Counted from the first letter of the stretch, positions 36,088 to 45,081 are shown. The stretch is 64,000 bases of DNA from Streptomyces endocoffeicus (GCF_016741935.1 NZ_JAERRG010000001.1:682001-746000); one strand, 5' to 3'. The notes: generated by a model from the sequence alone, not told the origin. A program made the numbers and translations.

Positions 36088-37104
36088 TCAGGCCAGCCGG
36101 GCGAGCGCCTCCCGGGTGACCTCGCCCCGCAGCGGCTCGCCCGCCAGCCAGCGTGCGATCTCGGCGACCGCGTACTGCCCGAGCCGCCGCACCTCTGTGC
36201 CCTGGGCGCCGGCGATATGCGGAGTGAGCAGCACATTCGGCAGTGAAACCAGCGGGTGCCCCGGCGGCACCGGCTCGGGGTCCGTCACATCGAGGTACGC
36301 CTCGAGCCGGCCCGAGACGCATTCGCGGGTCAGGGCCTCGGTGTCGACGATCGCGCCCCGTGCCGTATTGATCACCGCGGCCCCGTCGGGGAGCAGCGCC
36401 AGCAGCTTCGCGTCCAGCAGTCCCGTCGTCTCCGGCAGCAGCGGCGCGTGCACGCTCACCACCGCCGAGCGGCGGCAGAGTTCGGCGAGTTCCACCGGCT
36501 CGGCGCCCAGCGACCGCGCCTCCTCGTCGGTGACATACGGGTCGCTGAGCAGGATCCGGTAGCCCGCGTCGGAGCGCGCCAGTTGGGCGATCACGCCGCG
36601 GCCGATGCGGGAGGCGCCGATGATGCCCACCGTCAGGCCGTCGCCACCCGAGCGGAGCGCGTGGTCCGGCCATCCGGCCCCGTATCCCGCCGCCATGGTC
36701 AGCGTCCGCCGGGCGGCGAGCGTGATCAGAGCGGCGGTGTACGCGATGACCGGGCCGGCGTTGGCATCGGCGGCCGACGAGACCACGATGCCGCGCTCCC
36801 ACACCGCCTCGCTCACCAGCGACTTGACCGTACCGGCGGCGTGCAGCACGGCCCGCAGCCTCGGGGCCCGCGCCAGCACCTCGGCCGTCAGCCGCGGGCA
36901 ACCCCAGCCGCTGACCAGCACCTCCGCCTCGGCAAGCGCCTCGGGGAAGGCGGCGTGCACCTGAGCACCCGAGGGATCCGCGACCAGCCGCACCATCGCG
37001 GCCAGCTGATCGCGCAGCTCCGTCGGCAGTACGAGACCGGCGACGTCGGGGTTCATCACGCACACCGCCGTGGGGCGGTCCGCGCGTGCCACTGGGGCAG
37101 TCAT
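36088..37104 (-). CDS. D-2-hydroxyacid dehydrogenase
   Basis: A 338-residue NAD(P)-dependent oxidoreductase. The Rossmann turn reads GIIGASRIGRGV, a GxGxxG variant. The catalytic trio is visible: Arg in NTARGAIVD, Glu in DVTDPEPVPPGHPL and His in LTPHIAGA. Conserved SVHAPLLPETTGLLD supports the family. In a glycan operon it may reduce or oxidise a sugar-derived 2-keto acid, for example a product of uronate breakdown; that is inference. It lies 15 bp after the GH38 gene and 44 bp before the permease. Confidence 0.88.
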   Translation of the reverse strand: MTAPVARADRPTAVCVMNPDVAGLVLPTELRDQLAAMVRLVADPSGAQVHAAFPEALAEAEVLVSGWGCPRLTAEVLARAPRLRAVLHAAGTVKSLVSEAVWERGIVVSSAADANAGPVIAYTAALITLAARRTLTMAAGYGAGWPDHALRSGGDGLTVGIIGASRIGRGVIAQLARSDAGYRILLSDPYVTDEEARSLGAEPVELAELCRRSAVVSVHAPLLPETTGLLDAKLLALLPDGAAVINTARGAIVDTEALTRECVSGRLEAYLDVTDPEPVPPGHPLVSLPNVLLTPHIAGAQGTEVRRLGQYAVAEIARWLAGEPLRGEVTREALARLA

Positions 37105-37119
37105 ATCGGTCCGGTCCTC

Positions 37120-40100
37120 TCAGGCGCGCGGCAGCCGCAGGGTCACCATCTGGAACGGCCGCAGGGCGAGCGCCACGCCACCGTCGGCCACGGCCGGCGG
37201 TTCGGCGCCGGGGAGCGGACGTTCCAGCAGGTCCGTGAGGACCGCCCGGCCCGCGGCGAAGCCGTCGATGCGGACGGTGGCGCGGGCGCGGGCGCCGTTC
37301 GCCTCGTAGAGGCGGACCACCAGGTCGCCGCTGTGGTCGTCGGCGAGCTTGACCGCGCTCACCACGACGGCGTCGTTGTCGACCCCGACCAGGGGCGCCA
37401 CCCCGGCGGCGGTGCCGGTGACGCGGCGCTCCGGCAGGTTGGCGCGGTAGCCCTCGCGTACCGCGTCGCCGACCGTGGCGCCCGGGACCAGCGCATGGTG
37501 GAAGCGGTGTACGCCCTGGTCCGTCTCCGGATCCGGGTAGCGGGGCGCGCGCAGCAGCGACGCCCGTACCGTGGTGGTGGTCCCCGCGTCGGCACCGGTC
37601 CGTACCGCACGGGTCACATCGTGGCCGTAGGTGGCGTCGTTGACGATCGCCACGCCCCAGCCCGGCTCGTCGACATGTACGAAGCGGTGGTTGCAGGCCT
37701 CGAACTTCGCCCACTCCCAGCTGGTGTTCTGGTGGGTGGGCCGGTAGACGTGCCCGTACTGCGTCTCCGAGGCGTACCGGTCGGCCCTCACGTCCAGCGG
37801 GAAGGCGAGCTTCAGGAAGCGCTCGGTCTCGTGCCAGTCGACCTCGGTGTCGATGTCGAGCCGCTTGGCGTCCTTCGGTACGGACAGGAGCTGGCTGACG
37901 CGGGAGCCGCCGAAGGCGCGCACGATGCGCACCGAGGTGCCCTCGACGCCCAGCGCGGCCGTGTCGGTGAGGTCGCTGCCGGTGTTGCGGTAGAAGGCGT
38001 CGACGTCCCAGGCGTCCCACTGGTTGGGGAAGTCGGGGTGCAGCTGGAGCAGGTTGGCCGCCTGCCCGGGGGCGATCGCCTCCCGGTCGGCGGCGCGATC
38101 GTACGCGGAGACGACCAGGCCGCGGGCGTCGATCTCGACGCGCAGGAGGCCGTTGTCGAGGACATAGCCGCCGCCGTCGCGCGGGACCGGGGCGGCGCCG
38201 CCGCCCTCGTCGGCCGCGGCCGACGCGCCGCCGGCCGGGACACCGCGCCGGGTGTGCGGCGCGGAGTTGAAGACCAGCTCGCCGGTGCCCGCACCGGCGA
38301 GCGCGGCTTGCGCACCCTCGATGATGGACTCCAGCTCCTCCGCCACCCGTGCGTACGTCTCCCGCGCCTCCCGGTGCACCCAGGCGATCGACGAGCCCGG
38401 CAGGATGTCGTGGAACTGGTGCAGCAGCACCGTCTTCCAGATCCGGTCGAGCTGTTCGTACGGATACGGCGCTCCCGCCCGTACCGCCGCCGTGGCCGCC
38501 CACAGCTCGGCCTCCGCCAGCAGGGACTCGCTGCGCCGGTTGCCGCGCTTGGTCTGCGCCTGGCTGGTGAGGGTGGCGCGGTGCAGCTCCAGGTAGAGCT
38601 CGCCGACCCACACCGGCGGGTCGGGGTATTCGGCCTCGGCCTTCTCGAAGAAGTCGGCCGGAGATTCCCATCGGACCGTCGGCGCACCCTCCATGCCGCG
38701 CAGCCGCGCCGCCTTCGCGACCATCTCGCGCGTGGTGCCGCCGCCACCGTCGCCGTAGCCGACCGGGGCGAGGGAGTGCCTGGCGACCCCCTTCTCCTTG
38801 AAGTTGCGGGCGGCGTGCGCGAGCTGGGCGCCCGTCATCTCGCAGTTGTAGGAGTCGACCGGTGGGAAGTGGGTGAAGACCCGGGTGCCGTCGATGCCCT
38901 CCCAATTGAAGGTGTGGTGCGGGAAGGAGTTGGTCTTGCTCCAGGAGATCTTCTGAGTGAGGAGACGGTCGGCTCCGGCGGCCTTGATGATCTGCGGCAG
39001 GCCGGCCGCGAAGCCGAAGGTGTCGGGGAGCCAGGCCTCGTCGTTCTCGATGCCGAACTCTTCGAGGAAGAAGCGCTTGCCGTGGACGAACTGCCGGGCC
39101 ATCGCCTCGGAGCCGGGCATGTTGGTGTCGGACTCGACCCACATGCCCCCCACCGGCACGAAGCGGCCGTCCGCGACCGCCTTCTTGACCTTGGCGTAGA
39201 CCTCGGGGCGGTGCTCCTTGAGCCAGGCGAACTGCTGGGCCTGCGACATGGCGAAGACGAAGTCCGGCTCGTCCTCGATGAGCTTGGTCATGTTCGAGGT
39301 GGTACGGGCGACCTTGCGGACCGTCTCGCGCAGCGGCCACAGCCAGGCGGAGTCGATGTGGGCGTGGCCGACGGCGCTGACGCGGTGCGCCGCGGGGCTC
39401 GCGGGCGCGGCCAGTACCTCGGCGAGCTCGTCCCTCGCGGCCTGTGCGGTGCCGTTCACGTCCCGCACGTCGATGGCGTCCAGCGCGCGGCCGACGGCGC
39501 GCAGGAGCTCCCAGCGGCGGGCGCCGTCGACGGGCAGCTCGGCCATCAGCTCGCCGAGCACCTCCAGGTCCATGGCCAGGTTCCACACCGTCTCGTCGAA
39601 GACGGCCAGCACCATGTCGCCGAGGACGTACTGGGGCGCGTCGCCGGCGGTCGCCCTGTCGCCGAGCCGGGTCGGCCGGAAGGGCACGCCGTCCGCCTCG
39701 AGGTCGGGGTTGGAGGCGGCCTCGATGCGCCAGTGGATCCGCTCGCCACCGGCGGCCGGGGCGCCGACGCGGACGTAGTTGTTGCGCGGGTGGAGGCCCT
39801 TGACCGGGGTGCCGTCGGGCTCGTAGACGAGGCCCTCGCACTGGAAGCCGGGGGTACGCGGGGTGAAGCCGAGGTCGAGCACGGCCTCGACCGTCCTTCC
39901 GGCCCACTCGGCCGGCACCTCGCCGGTCACCTTGAACCAGCTGGTCCCCCACGGCGCACCCCAGGGAGCGCCGGTGGCGATCGCGCGGGTCGGTGCCGCC
40001 AGCCCCTCGGCCACCGGAACGGGCTCGTCCGCCGTGGACCAGATCTCCACGGTCAGGGGTGTGGTGACGGAGTGGACGGCGGGCCGGACGCGTTCGTTGA

Positions 40101-40146
40101 GGACGCGTTCCAGGCGGGCTTCGACCAGCTTCCGGTCGTCGTGCAT
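37120..40146 (-). CDS. GH38 alpha-mannosidase (first copy in operon)
   Basis: A 1008-residue cytoplasmic alpha-mannosidase, same subgroup as the copy at 27358-30471. Zinc and catalytic motifs are GHAHIDSAWLWPLRETVRK near residue 262, WLPDTFGFAAGLPQI near 374 (nucleophile Asp) and QFHDILPGSSIAW. LLTQKISWSKTNSFPHHTFNWEG and VGGMWVESDTNMPGSEAMARQ also match. Both N-termini begin MHDDR and both run EPVPVA near residue 42, so the copies arose by duplication. Two GH38s in one operon suggest two different alpha-mannosidic linkages or positions. Confidence 0.93.
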   Translation of the reverse strand: MHDDRKLVEARLERVLNERVRPAVHSVTTPLTVEIWSTADEPVPVAEGLAAPTRAIATGAPWGAPWGTSWFKVTGEVPAEWAGRTVEAVLDLGFTPRTPGFQCEGLVYEPDGTPVKGLHPRNNYVRVGAPAAGGERIHWRIEAASNPDLEADGVPFRPTRLGDRATAGDAPQYVLGDMVLAVFDETVWNLAMDLEVLGELMAELPVDGARRWELLRAVGRALDAIDVRDVNGTAQAARDELAEVLAAPASPAAHRVSAVGHAHIDSAWLWPLRETVRKVARTTSNMTKLIEDEPDFVFAMSQAQQFAWLKEHRPEVYAKVKKAVADGRFVPVGGMWVESDTNMPGSEAMARQFVHGKRFFLEEFGIENDEAWLPDTFGFAAGLPQIIKAAGADRLLTQKISWSKTNSFPHHTFNWEGIDGTRVFTHFPPVDSYNCEMTGAQLAHAARNFKEKGVARHSLAPVGYGDGGGGTTREMVAKAARLRGMEGAPTVRWESPADFFEKAEAEYPDPPVWVGELYLELHRATLTSQAQTKRGNRRSESLLAEAELWAATAAVRAGAPYPYEQLDRIWKTVLLHQFHDILPGSSIAWVHREARETYARVAEELESIIEGAQAALAGAGTGELVFNSAPHTRRGVPAGGASAAADEGGGAAPVPRDGGGYVLDNGLLRVEIDARGLVVSAYDRAADREAIAPGQAANLLQLHPDFPNQWDAWDVDAFYRNTGSDLTDTAALGVEGTSVRIVRAFGGSRVSQLLSVPKDAKRLDIDTEVDWHETERFLKLAFPLDVRADRYASETQYGHVYRPTHQNTSWEWAKFEACNHRFVHVDEPGWGVAIVNDATYGHDVTRAVRTGADAGTTTTVRASLLRAPRYPDPETDQGVHRFHHALVPGATVGDAVREGYRANLPERRVTGTAAGVAPLVGVDNDAVVVSAVKLADDHSGDLVVRLYEANGARARATVRIDGFAAGRAVLTDLLERPLPGAEPPAVADGGVALALRPFQMVTLRLPRA

Positions 40147-40227
40147 CCAGGGCCTGTCTTTCGGGTCTTGTCGGCGAGTACGGGTGGTGGTGCCGAGCGG
40201 GGCGGTGACGCGGATGGGGTGTGCGGG

Positions 40228-41316
40228 TCAGCGGGCGACCGGGGCGGGACGCTCGCAGGTGCTGGTGATCGGCAGGGCCCGGCCCTGCTCCGCCGCGTCC
40301 ATGAGCGTCAGCATGACGTCCAGGACGTGGGCGGCGAGTTCGGCGGACGCGCGGTGCGGGCGGCCGGCCGACAGGGCCTCGGACAGGTCGGCGAGGGCCG
40401 CGCCGCGCCCCGCGTCCGGGTAGCCGGCCGAGACCGGCAGCGTCTCCCAGCCGTCGCCGCGGTTCAGCTCGACGGCGCCGTCGAAGTTGTTCGGGTCGGG
40501 TACGGACAGCGAGGCCTCGGTGCCGTGTACCTCGATGCGCGGCAGTCGCGCGGCGCGTACGTCGAAGCTCATGATGAGCGTGGACAAGGCGCCTCCGGCG
40601 TGCTCCAGGGTGCCGGTGATGTGGGTGTCCACCTCCACCGGGAAGCTGTGCCCGGCGCGCGGGCCGCTGCCGATGGTGCGCTCCGTGCGCGAGCGGGAGG
40701 ACGCGCCGGTCACCTTGACCACCGGGCCCAGCAGGTGCACCAGGGCGGAGAGGTAGTACGGGCCCATGTCCAGCAGCGGACCGCCGCCGGGCCGGTAGTA
40801 GAACTCCGGGTCCGGGTGCCACTTCTCGTGGCCGGCGCCGGTCATGAAGGCCGTGGCGGCGACCGGTCGGCCGATCAGGCCGTCGTCGACCGCCTTGCGC
40901 GCGGTCTGGGTGCCGGTGCCGAGGACCGTGTCGGGCGCGCAGCCGACCCGCAGACCTGCCTCGCGGGCGGCAGCGAGCACGGCGTCGGCTTCCTCGCGGT
41001 TCGCGGCCAGGGGCTTCTCGCCGTAGACGTGCTTGCCCGCGCGCAGTGCCTGAAGCGCGACGTCGGCGTGGGCGGCCGGGATGGTGAGGTTGAGGACGGC
41101 GTCCACGTCCTCCCGCGCCACCAGGTCGGTCACGGAGTCCACCACGGCGACCCGGCTCCCGTACCGCGCGGCGACGGCCTCGGCGCGGCCGCGGTCGAGG
41201 TCGGTGACGGCGGTGAGCTCCACCGAGGTCAGCCTGGCCAGGGTGGCGAGGTAGGCGCCGCTGATCTTTCCCGCGCCCACGATCCCTACCCGCAGTGGCT
41301 TCAGCGGCTCGCCCAC
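40228..41316 (-). CDS. Gfo/Idh/MocA-family sugar oxidoreductase
   Basis: A 362-residue NAD(P)-dependent oxidoreductase. The Rossmann motif is VGIVGAGKISGAYLATLA. The family's EKP signature lies in HVYGEKPLA, and the C-terminal domain has DMGPYYLSALVHLLGPV. GTG 41316 follows GAGAGGGGA at good spacing and overlaps the ThuA stop by 16 bp. Members next to ThuA proteins often convert sugars to 3-keto forms. Here it may act on mannose or a mannoside; substrate is not readable from sequence. Confidence 0.9.
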   Translation of the reverse strand: MGEPLKPLRVGIVGAGKISGAYLATLARLTSVELTAVTDLDRGRAEAVAARYGSRVAVVDSVTDLVAREDVDAVLNLTIPAAHADVALQALRAGKHVYGEKPLAANREEADAVLAAAREAGLRVGCAPDTVLGTGTQTARKAVDDGLIGRPVAATAFMTGAGHEKWHPDPEFYYRPGGGPLLDMGPYYLSALVHLLGPVVKVTGASSRSRTERTIGSGPRAGHSFPVEVDTHITGTLEHAGGALSTLIMSFDVRAARLPRIEVHGTEASLSVPDPNNFDGAVELNRGDGWETLPVSAGYPDAGRGAALADLSEALSAGRPHRASAELAAHVLDVMLTLMDAAEQGRALPITSTCERPAPVAR

Positions 41317-41957
41317 AGCAGTCCCCTCTCGGTCAGCGTCCGAACCTCCGGCACGTCGAAGTCGTCGGGTTTGTGCCCGATGGTCGATACGAAGACCCGG
41401 CCCCGGCCCCAGGTCCTGGTCCACACGGCGGGCATCACCGCGGGCCGGTCGTGGAGCTCGTCCGGCGGGAAGGTGGTGGTGGCCAGCACGTCGATATGCG
41501 GATCGGTGAGTACCCAGTACTGCTCGGAGTGGAGGGCGAAGTCGTCCAGCCCGGCGACGATGGGGTGGTCGGCGCGCTCGGGCACGATCTCGTAGCCGTG
41601 GTCGAGGTAGCCGGGCGGGTGCATCGCGAACGTGCCGCCGGTGAGCAGGTGGTAGCCGTGGTCGTGAAAGCAGTCGACGATGCCGCCGTGCCAGCCGGCC
41701 AGACCGGTGCCGGCGCGGACCGCGGCGGCGAGGTTGGCGCTCTGCTCGCGGGTGATGGTGCCCATGGTCCAGCACTGGACGATCAGGTCGGTGGCGGCGA
41801 GGCGCTCCGCGGCGTCGTACACCGCGAGGTCCTCGGAGGTCTCGACGGTGAAGCCGTGGTCCTCGAGGTACGGGACGAAGCTGTCGCTGATCGTCACGGG
41901 GTGATGCCCGTCCCAGCCGCCGCGGACGACCAGCGCCCGCCGGGTGTCGGTGGTCAA
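41301..41957 (-). CDS. ThuA-domain protein (class I GATase-like fold)
   Basis: About 218 residues with the ThuA pattern: RALVVRGGWDGHHPVTISDSFVPYLEDHGF, VQCWTMGTITREQ, GTGLAGWHGGIVDCF and a C-terminal VFVSTIGHKPDDF. The TTG at 41957 gives the normal ThuA N-terminus. The frame stays open to 42116, but that stretch covers the promoter and lacks homology, so I reject it. ThuA proteins accompany keto-sugar metabolism and often sit with Gfo/Idh/MocA genes. This is the first gene of the long operon. Confidence 0.82.
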   Translation of the reverse strand: MTTDTRRALVVRGGWDGHHPVTISDSFVPYLEDHGFTVETSEDLAVYDAAERLAATDLIVQCWTMGTITREQSANLAAAVRAGTGLAGWHGGIVDCFHDHGYHLLTGGTFAMHPPGYLDHGYEIVPERADHPIVAGLDDFALHSEQYWVLTDPHIDVLATTTFPPDELHDRPAVMPAVWTRTWGRGRVFVSTIGHKPDDFDVPEVRTLTERGLLWASR

Positions 41958-42086
41958 GGTGGATGCACGCTCCCATTCGTCACCGCGTGGCAGGACGCGG
42001 ATTTCGGGGTGGTTCGGGCTGCGCCCGGCAGGTCTGACAGGAGCGGGGACGTGCCGCCGGTCGACGATGCCGGGTGCGAGGTTGCG

Positions 42087-42122
42087 AACGTATGAACCAC
42101 CTCGGCGGTTTGTCAATACGTT
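42087..42122 (-). promoter_or_regulatory. Promoter and candidate operator of the GH38 operon
   Basis: On the minus strand TTGACA (42116-42111) and TACGTT (42092-42087) are separated by 18 bp, a good housekeeping promoter. Two 7-bp inverted elements, AACGTAT (42087-42093) and ATACGTT (42116-42122), sit on the -10 and the -35 edge with 22 bp between them. A repressor, perhaps the ROK protein, bound here would block the promoter. The match is seen; the regulator is inferred. Confidence 0.6.
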
Positions 42123-42334
42123 GTACTAACTTGCTGCGCCCGGCGATGGGTGCCGGGTGGTGCGCTCGGGCGGTGACACGGCCTCGGCGAAGCCGTCGGC
42201 GCGCTCATGTCATGCGGACGCGGCCGGCGGCCCTCTCCCTGACATGGAGATTTCTCGCGTATCGGCGGGACGTGCGGGCTCATGCCGTCGAGCCAACTCT
42301 CCCGCGTGTCCGATGAAGAGGACCTGTCGAACGC

Positions 42335-42350
42335 ATTGACGTAAGTCAAT
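42335..42350. promoter_or_regulatory. Inverted repeat upstream of the secreted-enzyme genes
   Basis: ATTGAC-GTAA-GTCAAT, 6-bp perfect arms, lies 113 bp before the beta-helix protein gene. TTGACG inside it could serve as a -35 element, so protein binding would compete with polymerase. Confidence 0.5.
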
Positions 42351-42370
42351 CGGATGGACTTTCATGTCCG

Positions 42371-42430
42371 CCCAGTGGCGCCCTGAGGGGCTCGCCCATC
42401 CCCAGTGACGCTCTGAGGGGCTCCCCATCC
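42371..42430. repeat. Two 30-bp tandem repeats in the leader of the beta-helix gene
   Basis: Two adjacent 30-bp units (42371-42400 and 42401-42430) share the core CTGAGGGGCTC and a CCCAGTG start, with a few differences. They lie between the inverted repeat and the ribosome site. Together with the promoter elements they account for the non-coding 41958-42462 region. Confidence 0.7.
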
Positions 42431-42462
42431 GCACCGCCAATCAGGCGAACGAGAGGTCATAC

Positions 42463-44289
42463 ATGCATCACCGCAGAGTCCGGCGACTCTCCAGCTGGGT
42501 CGCCGGTGCCGCACTGCTCGGCGCCGGCGCCCTCACCGTCCTCCCCGACACCGAAGGGCGCGCGGAGGCCGCGGACGGCGCCGAAGCCAAGGCCGCCGCC
42601 GGAGCCGGCGCCCGTACCCCCTTCGCGACCGTCGAGGCGGAGTCCGGGACGCTCGGCGGCGGCGCCGAGGTCCACGCCATCAAGCCGGGCGATCCCGCGC
42701 CCACCAAGGCCACTCCGGAGACCGAGGCATCCGGTTACGCCTACGCCAAGCTGGACCGGACCGGCCAGTCGGTGGCGGTGGTGAACAAGACCGGCAAGCG
42801 GGCCAACACGCTCGTCGTGCGCGCCTCCATCCCCGACGCACCGCAAGGCGGCGGCATCGACGCCTCGCTGAACCTCTACGTCGACGGCGAGTACCGCCAG
42901 GCGATCACGATCAGCTCCAAGCAGGCATGGAACTACCGTCACGCCACCACCAACGCGGACGACCCGAACGCCGGCGGGGCGGCCTACCGCTTCTACAACG
43001 AATTCCCCGTCTGGGTCGAGGGCGCCCCGATTCCCGACGGCAGCACCATCACGCTCAAGAAGGAGGCCGCCAACACGGCCGCCTATTACGATGTGGACTC
43101 CGTCGACCTGGAGAACGTCGGGGACGCGCGCACCCGCCCTGAGGGCTCGCTCTCCGTGGTCGACCACGGCGCCGACCCGACGTCCCGGAAGGACTCGACG
43201 GTCGCCATCCAGAAGACCGTCGACACCGCCCGCGAACAGGGCAGAACGGTCTGGATCCCGAAGGGCGAGTACCTCACCAACAGCTTTGACGGGGCCGCGC
43301 CGTTGGACTTCACCGGCGTGACCGTGCGTGGCGCCGGCATGTGGTACACCACGATCTACCGCAAGCCGCCGCTGCCGGCCAAGCAGCGCTCCCAGATCCT
43401 GGTCGGCTCCGGCACCGAGCTGAGCGACATCCAGATCGACGCCAACGCCATCTACCGGGACGTCCGCGGCCCCGGCGGCTCCGACTACGGCATCAACGCC
43501 AGCGGCGCCAAGGGCTGGCTGGTCGAGCGGATCTGGACCCGGCACACGGATGCCAACTGGCTGTCCGGCACCGGCGGCACCATCCGCGACAGCCGGACCG
43601 CGGACTCGTACGGCGATGGCTTCAACATCAACAACAGCAATACGCCCAGCCCGGACAGACGCGGCGACAACATCACGGTCCAGAACAACTTCGCCCGCAA
43701 CACCGGCGACGACTCCTTCGCCGTCTACTCCGACTCCGGCACCAATGGCGACAACGGCCAGCTGAGCGGCGCCCGGGTGCTGAACAACACCGCGATCGCG
43801 CCCTGGTGGGCCAATGGCCTCCGGATCGCCGGCGGCAAGGACATCCAGTTCAGGAACAACCTGGTGCGGAGCGTGTCCTCGAACAGCGCGCTGGAGGTCG
43901 GCGTGTTCGGCGACTCGGGCCACCCGCTGGAATCCGCCACGGTCAGCGGAAACGTCCTGCTCGGTGGCGGCGGCTGGAACGGCGTCCGGCACGGGGTGCA
44001 GATCGGCTCGCCAGCACCGACGTCGAACTTCCCCGACGCGTTCACGAACATCACGATGACGGACAACGTCATGCGTGGCGCGCTGCGCGCGGGCCTGTTC
44101 ATCACCAAGAAGAACGTAAGGGCGACGCTGCGGAACAACACGATCGACGGCCCGGCGAACCAGGGCATCTGGGTCGCGTCGGGAGTCACCGGGACCGGGA
44201 CGTTCTCCGGCAACAAGGTGCGGAACCTGCCGCCGGGGCAGGTCGAGCTCCAGAACGACTCGAAGGACACGTTCAAGATCACCGAATGA
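42463..44289 (+). CDS. Secreted CBM + right-handed beta-helix protein (GH87- or lyase-like)
   Basis: A 608-residue exported protein. The signal peptide ends near residue 36 (GRAEAADG). Residues 50-210 form a CBM6/35-like beta-sandwich (FATVEAESGTL, YAKLDRTGQSVAVVN, YYDVDSVDLENVG). Residues 225-600 form a parallel beta-helix beginning DHGADPTSRKDSTVAIQKTVDTA, with Asp-rich turns HTDANWLSGTGG, SYGDGFNINNS and NTGDDSFAVYSDSG that are probable catalytic sites. This resembles GH87 alpha-1,3-glucanases and pectinase-type folds; I cannot decide between them. ATG follows GAGAGG. It is the first gene of the plus-strand secreted set. Confidence 0.78.
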   Translation: MHHRRVRRLSSWVAGAALLGAGALTVLPDTEGRAEAADGAEAKAAAGAGARTPFATVEAESGTLGGGAEVHAIKPGDPAPTKATPETEASGYAYAKLDRTGQSVAVVNKTGKRANTLVVRASIPDAPQGGGIDASLNLYVDGEYRQAITISSKQAWNYRHATTNADDPNAGGAAYRFYNEFPVWVEGAPIPDGSTITLKKEAANTAAYYDVDSVDLENVGDARTRPEGSLSVVDHGADPTSRKDSTVAIQKTVDTAREQGRTVWIPKGEYLTNSFDGAAPLDFTGVTVRGAGMWYTTIYRKPPLPAKQRSQILVGSGTELSDIQIDANAIYRDVRGPGGSDYGINASGAKGWLVERIWTRHTDANWLSGTGGTIRDSRTADSYGDGFNINNSNTPSPDRRGDNITVQNNFARNTGDDSFAVYSDSGTNGDNGQLSGARVLNNTAIAPWWANGLRIAGGKDIQFRNNLVRSVSSNSALEVGVFGDSGHPLESATVSGNVLLGGGGWNGVRHGVQIGSPAPTSNFPDAFTNITMTDNVMRGALRAGLFITKKNVRATLRNNTIDGPANQGIWVASGVTGTGTFSGNKVRNLPPGQVELQNDSKDTFKITE

Positions 44290-44312
44290 CCGATCTCTTC
44301 GCAGGAGTTCCC

Positions 44313-45080
44313 ATGAACACCACCATGTCCAGACGCACGGCCCTTCTCGGCGGCGCCTTAGTGGCCGCCGGTCTCGTACTGCGATCGACCCCAGCGTCGG
44401 CGGACATCCCAGGGGAGTCCAACGGCGGTGTGCGCATCATGCCGCTTGGCGATTCCATCACCGACGGATTCACCCCCTACCCCGGCGGGTACCGCGTCGG
44501 TCTCTGGCAGCGTCTGGCAGCCGGCGGCTACACCGTGGACTTCGTCGGCTCCCGGTCCAACGGCCCCGCCGAGCTCGGCGATCACGACCATGAGGGCCAC
44601 TCCGGCTGGCGCATCGACCAACTGGACGCCAACATCAACACCTGGCTCCAGCAGAGCGACCCCCGCACGGTCCTGCTGCTCATCGGCACCAACGACCTCA
44701 ACCAGAACTACGACATCGCCAACGCGCCCGCACGCCTGTCGCGGCTGATCGACCACATCCGGGTTGCCAGGCCGAGGTGCGAGCTGTTCGTCGCGACCGT
44801 TCCGCCGCAGTCCAACGCCACCCTCGAGAGCAGGGTCAGGGCATACAACGCGGCGATTCCACAGATCGTGGCCTCGAAGGGGCCACACGCGCATCTGGTG
44901 AAGATCTACGACGCGATGACCACCGCGGATCTCGCCGACGGCATTCACCCGACCCGGGCCGGCTACGGGAAGATGGCCGCCGTCTGGTACGAGGCGCTGC
45001 GCGCGGTTCCCGGCTCGCTCGTACCGCTTCCCCCGAGCTCCATCGATTCGTCCCACACACACCGCCGAGCAAGGAGCTGA
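44313..45080 (+). CDS. Secreted SGNH/GDSL-type esterase
   Basis: A 255-residue lipase-GDSL/SGNH hydrolase. The twin-arginine signal SRRTALLGGALVAAGL ends near SADIP. Catalytic blocks are MPLGDSITDG (Ser), LIGTNDLNQ (Asn of block III) and DGIHPTRAGY (Asp and His). This group includes carbohydrate esterases that remove acetyl groups. ATG 44313 has GCAGGAG upstream and lies 23 bp after the beta-helix gene. It is closely similar to the product at 46495-47217, which lacks a signal. Confidence 0.9.
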   Translation: MNTTMSRRTALLGGALVAAGLVLRSTPASADIPGESNGGVRIMPLGDSITDGFTPYPGGYRVGLWQRLAAGGYTVDFVGSRSNGPAELGDHDHEGHSGWRIDQLDANINTWLQQSDPRTVLLLIGTNDLNQNYDIANAPARLSRLIDHIRVARPRCELFVATVPPQSNATLESRVRAYNAAIPQIVASKGPHAHLVKIYDAMTTADLADGIHPTRAGYGKMAAVWYEALRAVPGSLVPLPPSSIDSSHTHRRARS

Positions 45081-45081
45081 A

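Noticed and set aside
36256..41595. Plus-strand open frame of 1779 codons
   Set aside because: It lies antisense to the dehydrogenase, GH38, Gfo and ThuA genes. It is open only because high third-position GC removes stops; the product is low-complexity Gly/Arg/Val with no domain.
41958..42116. N-terminal extension of the ThuA protein from a TTG at 42116
   Set aside because: The TTG is the first half of a TTGACA promoter element, the added residues have no ThuA similarity, and the family N-terminus starts at 41957.
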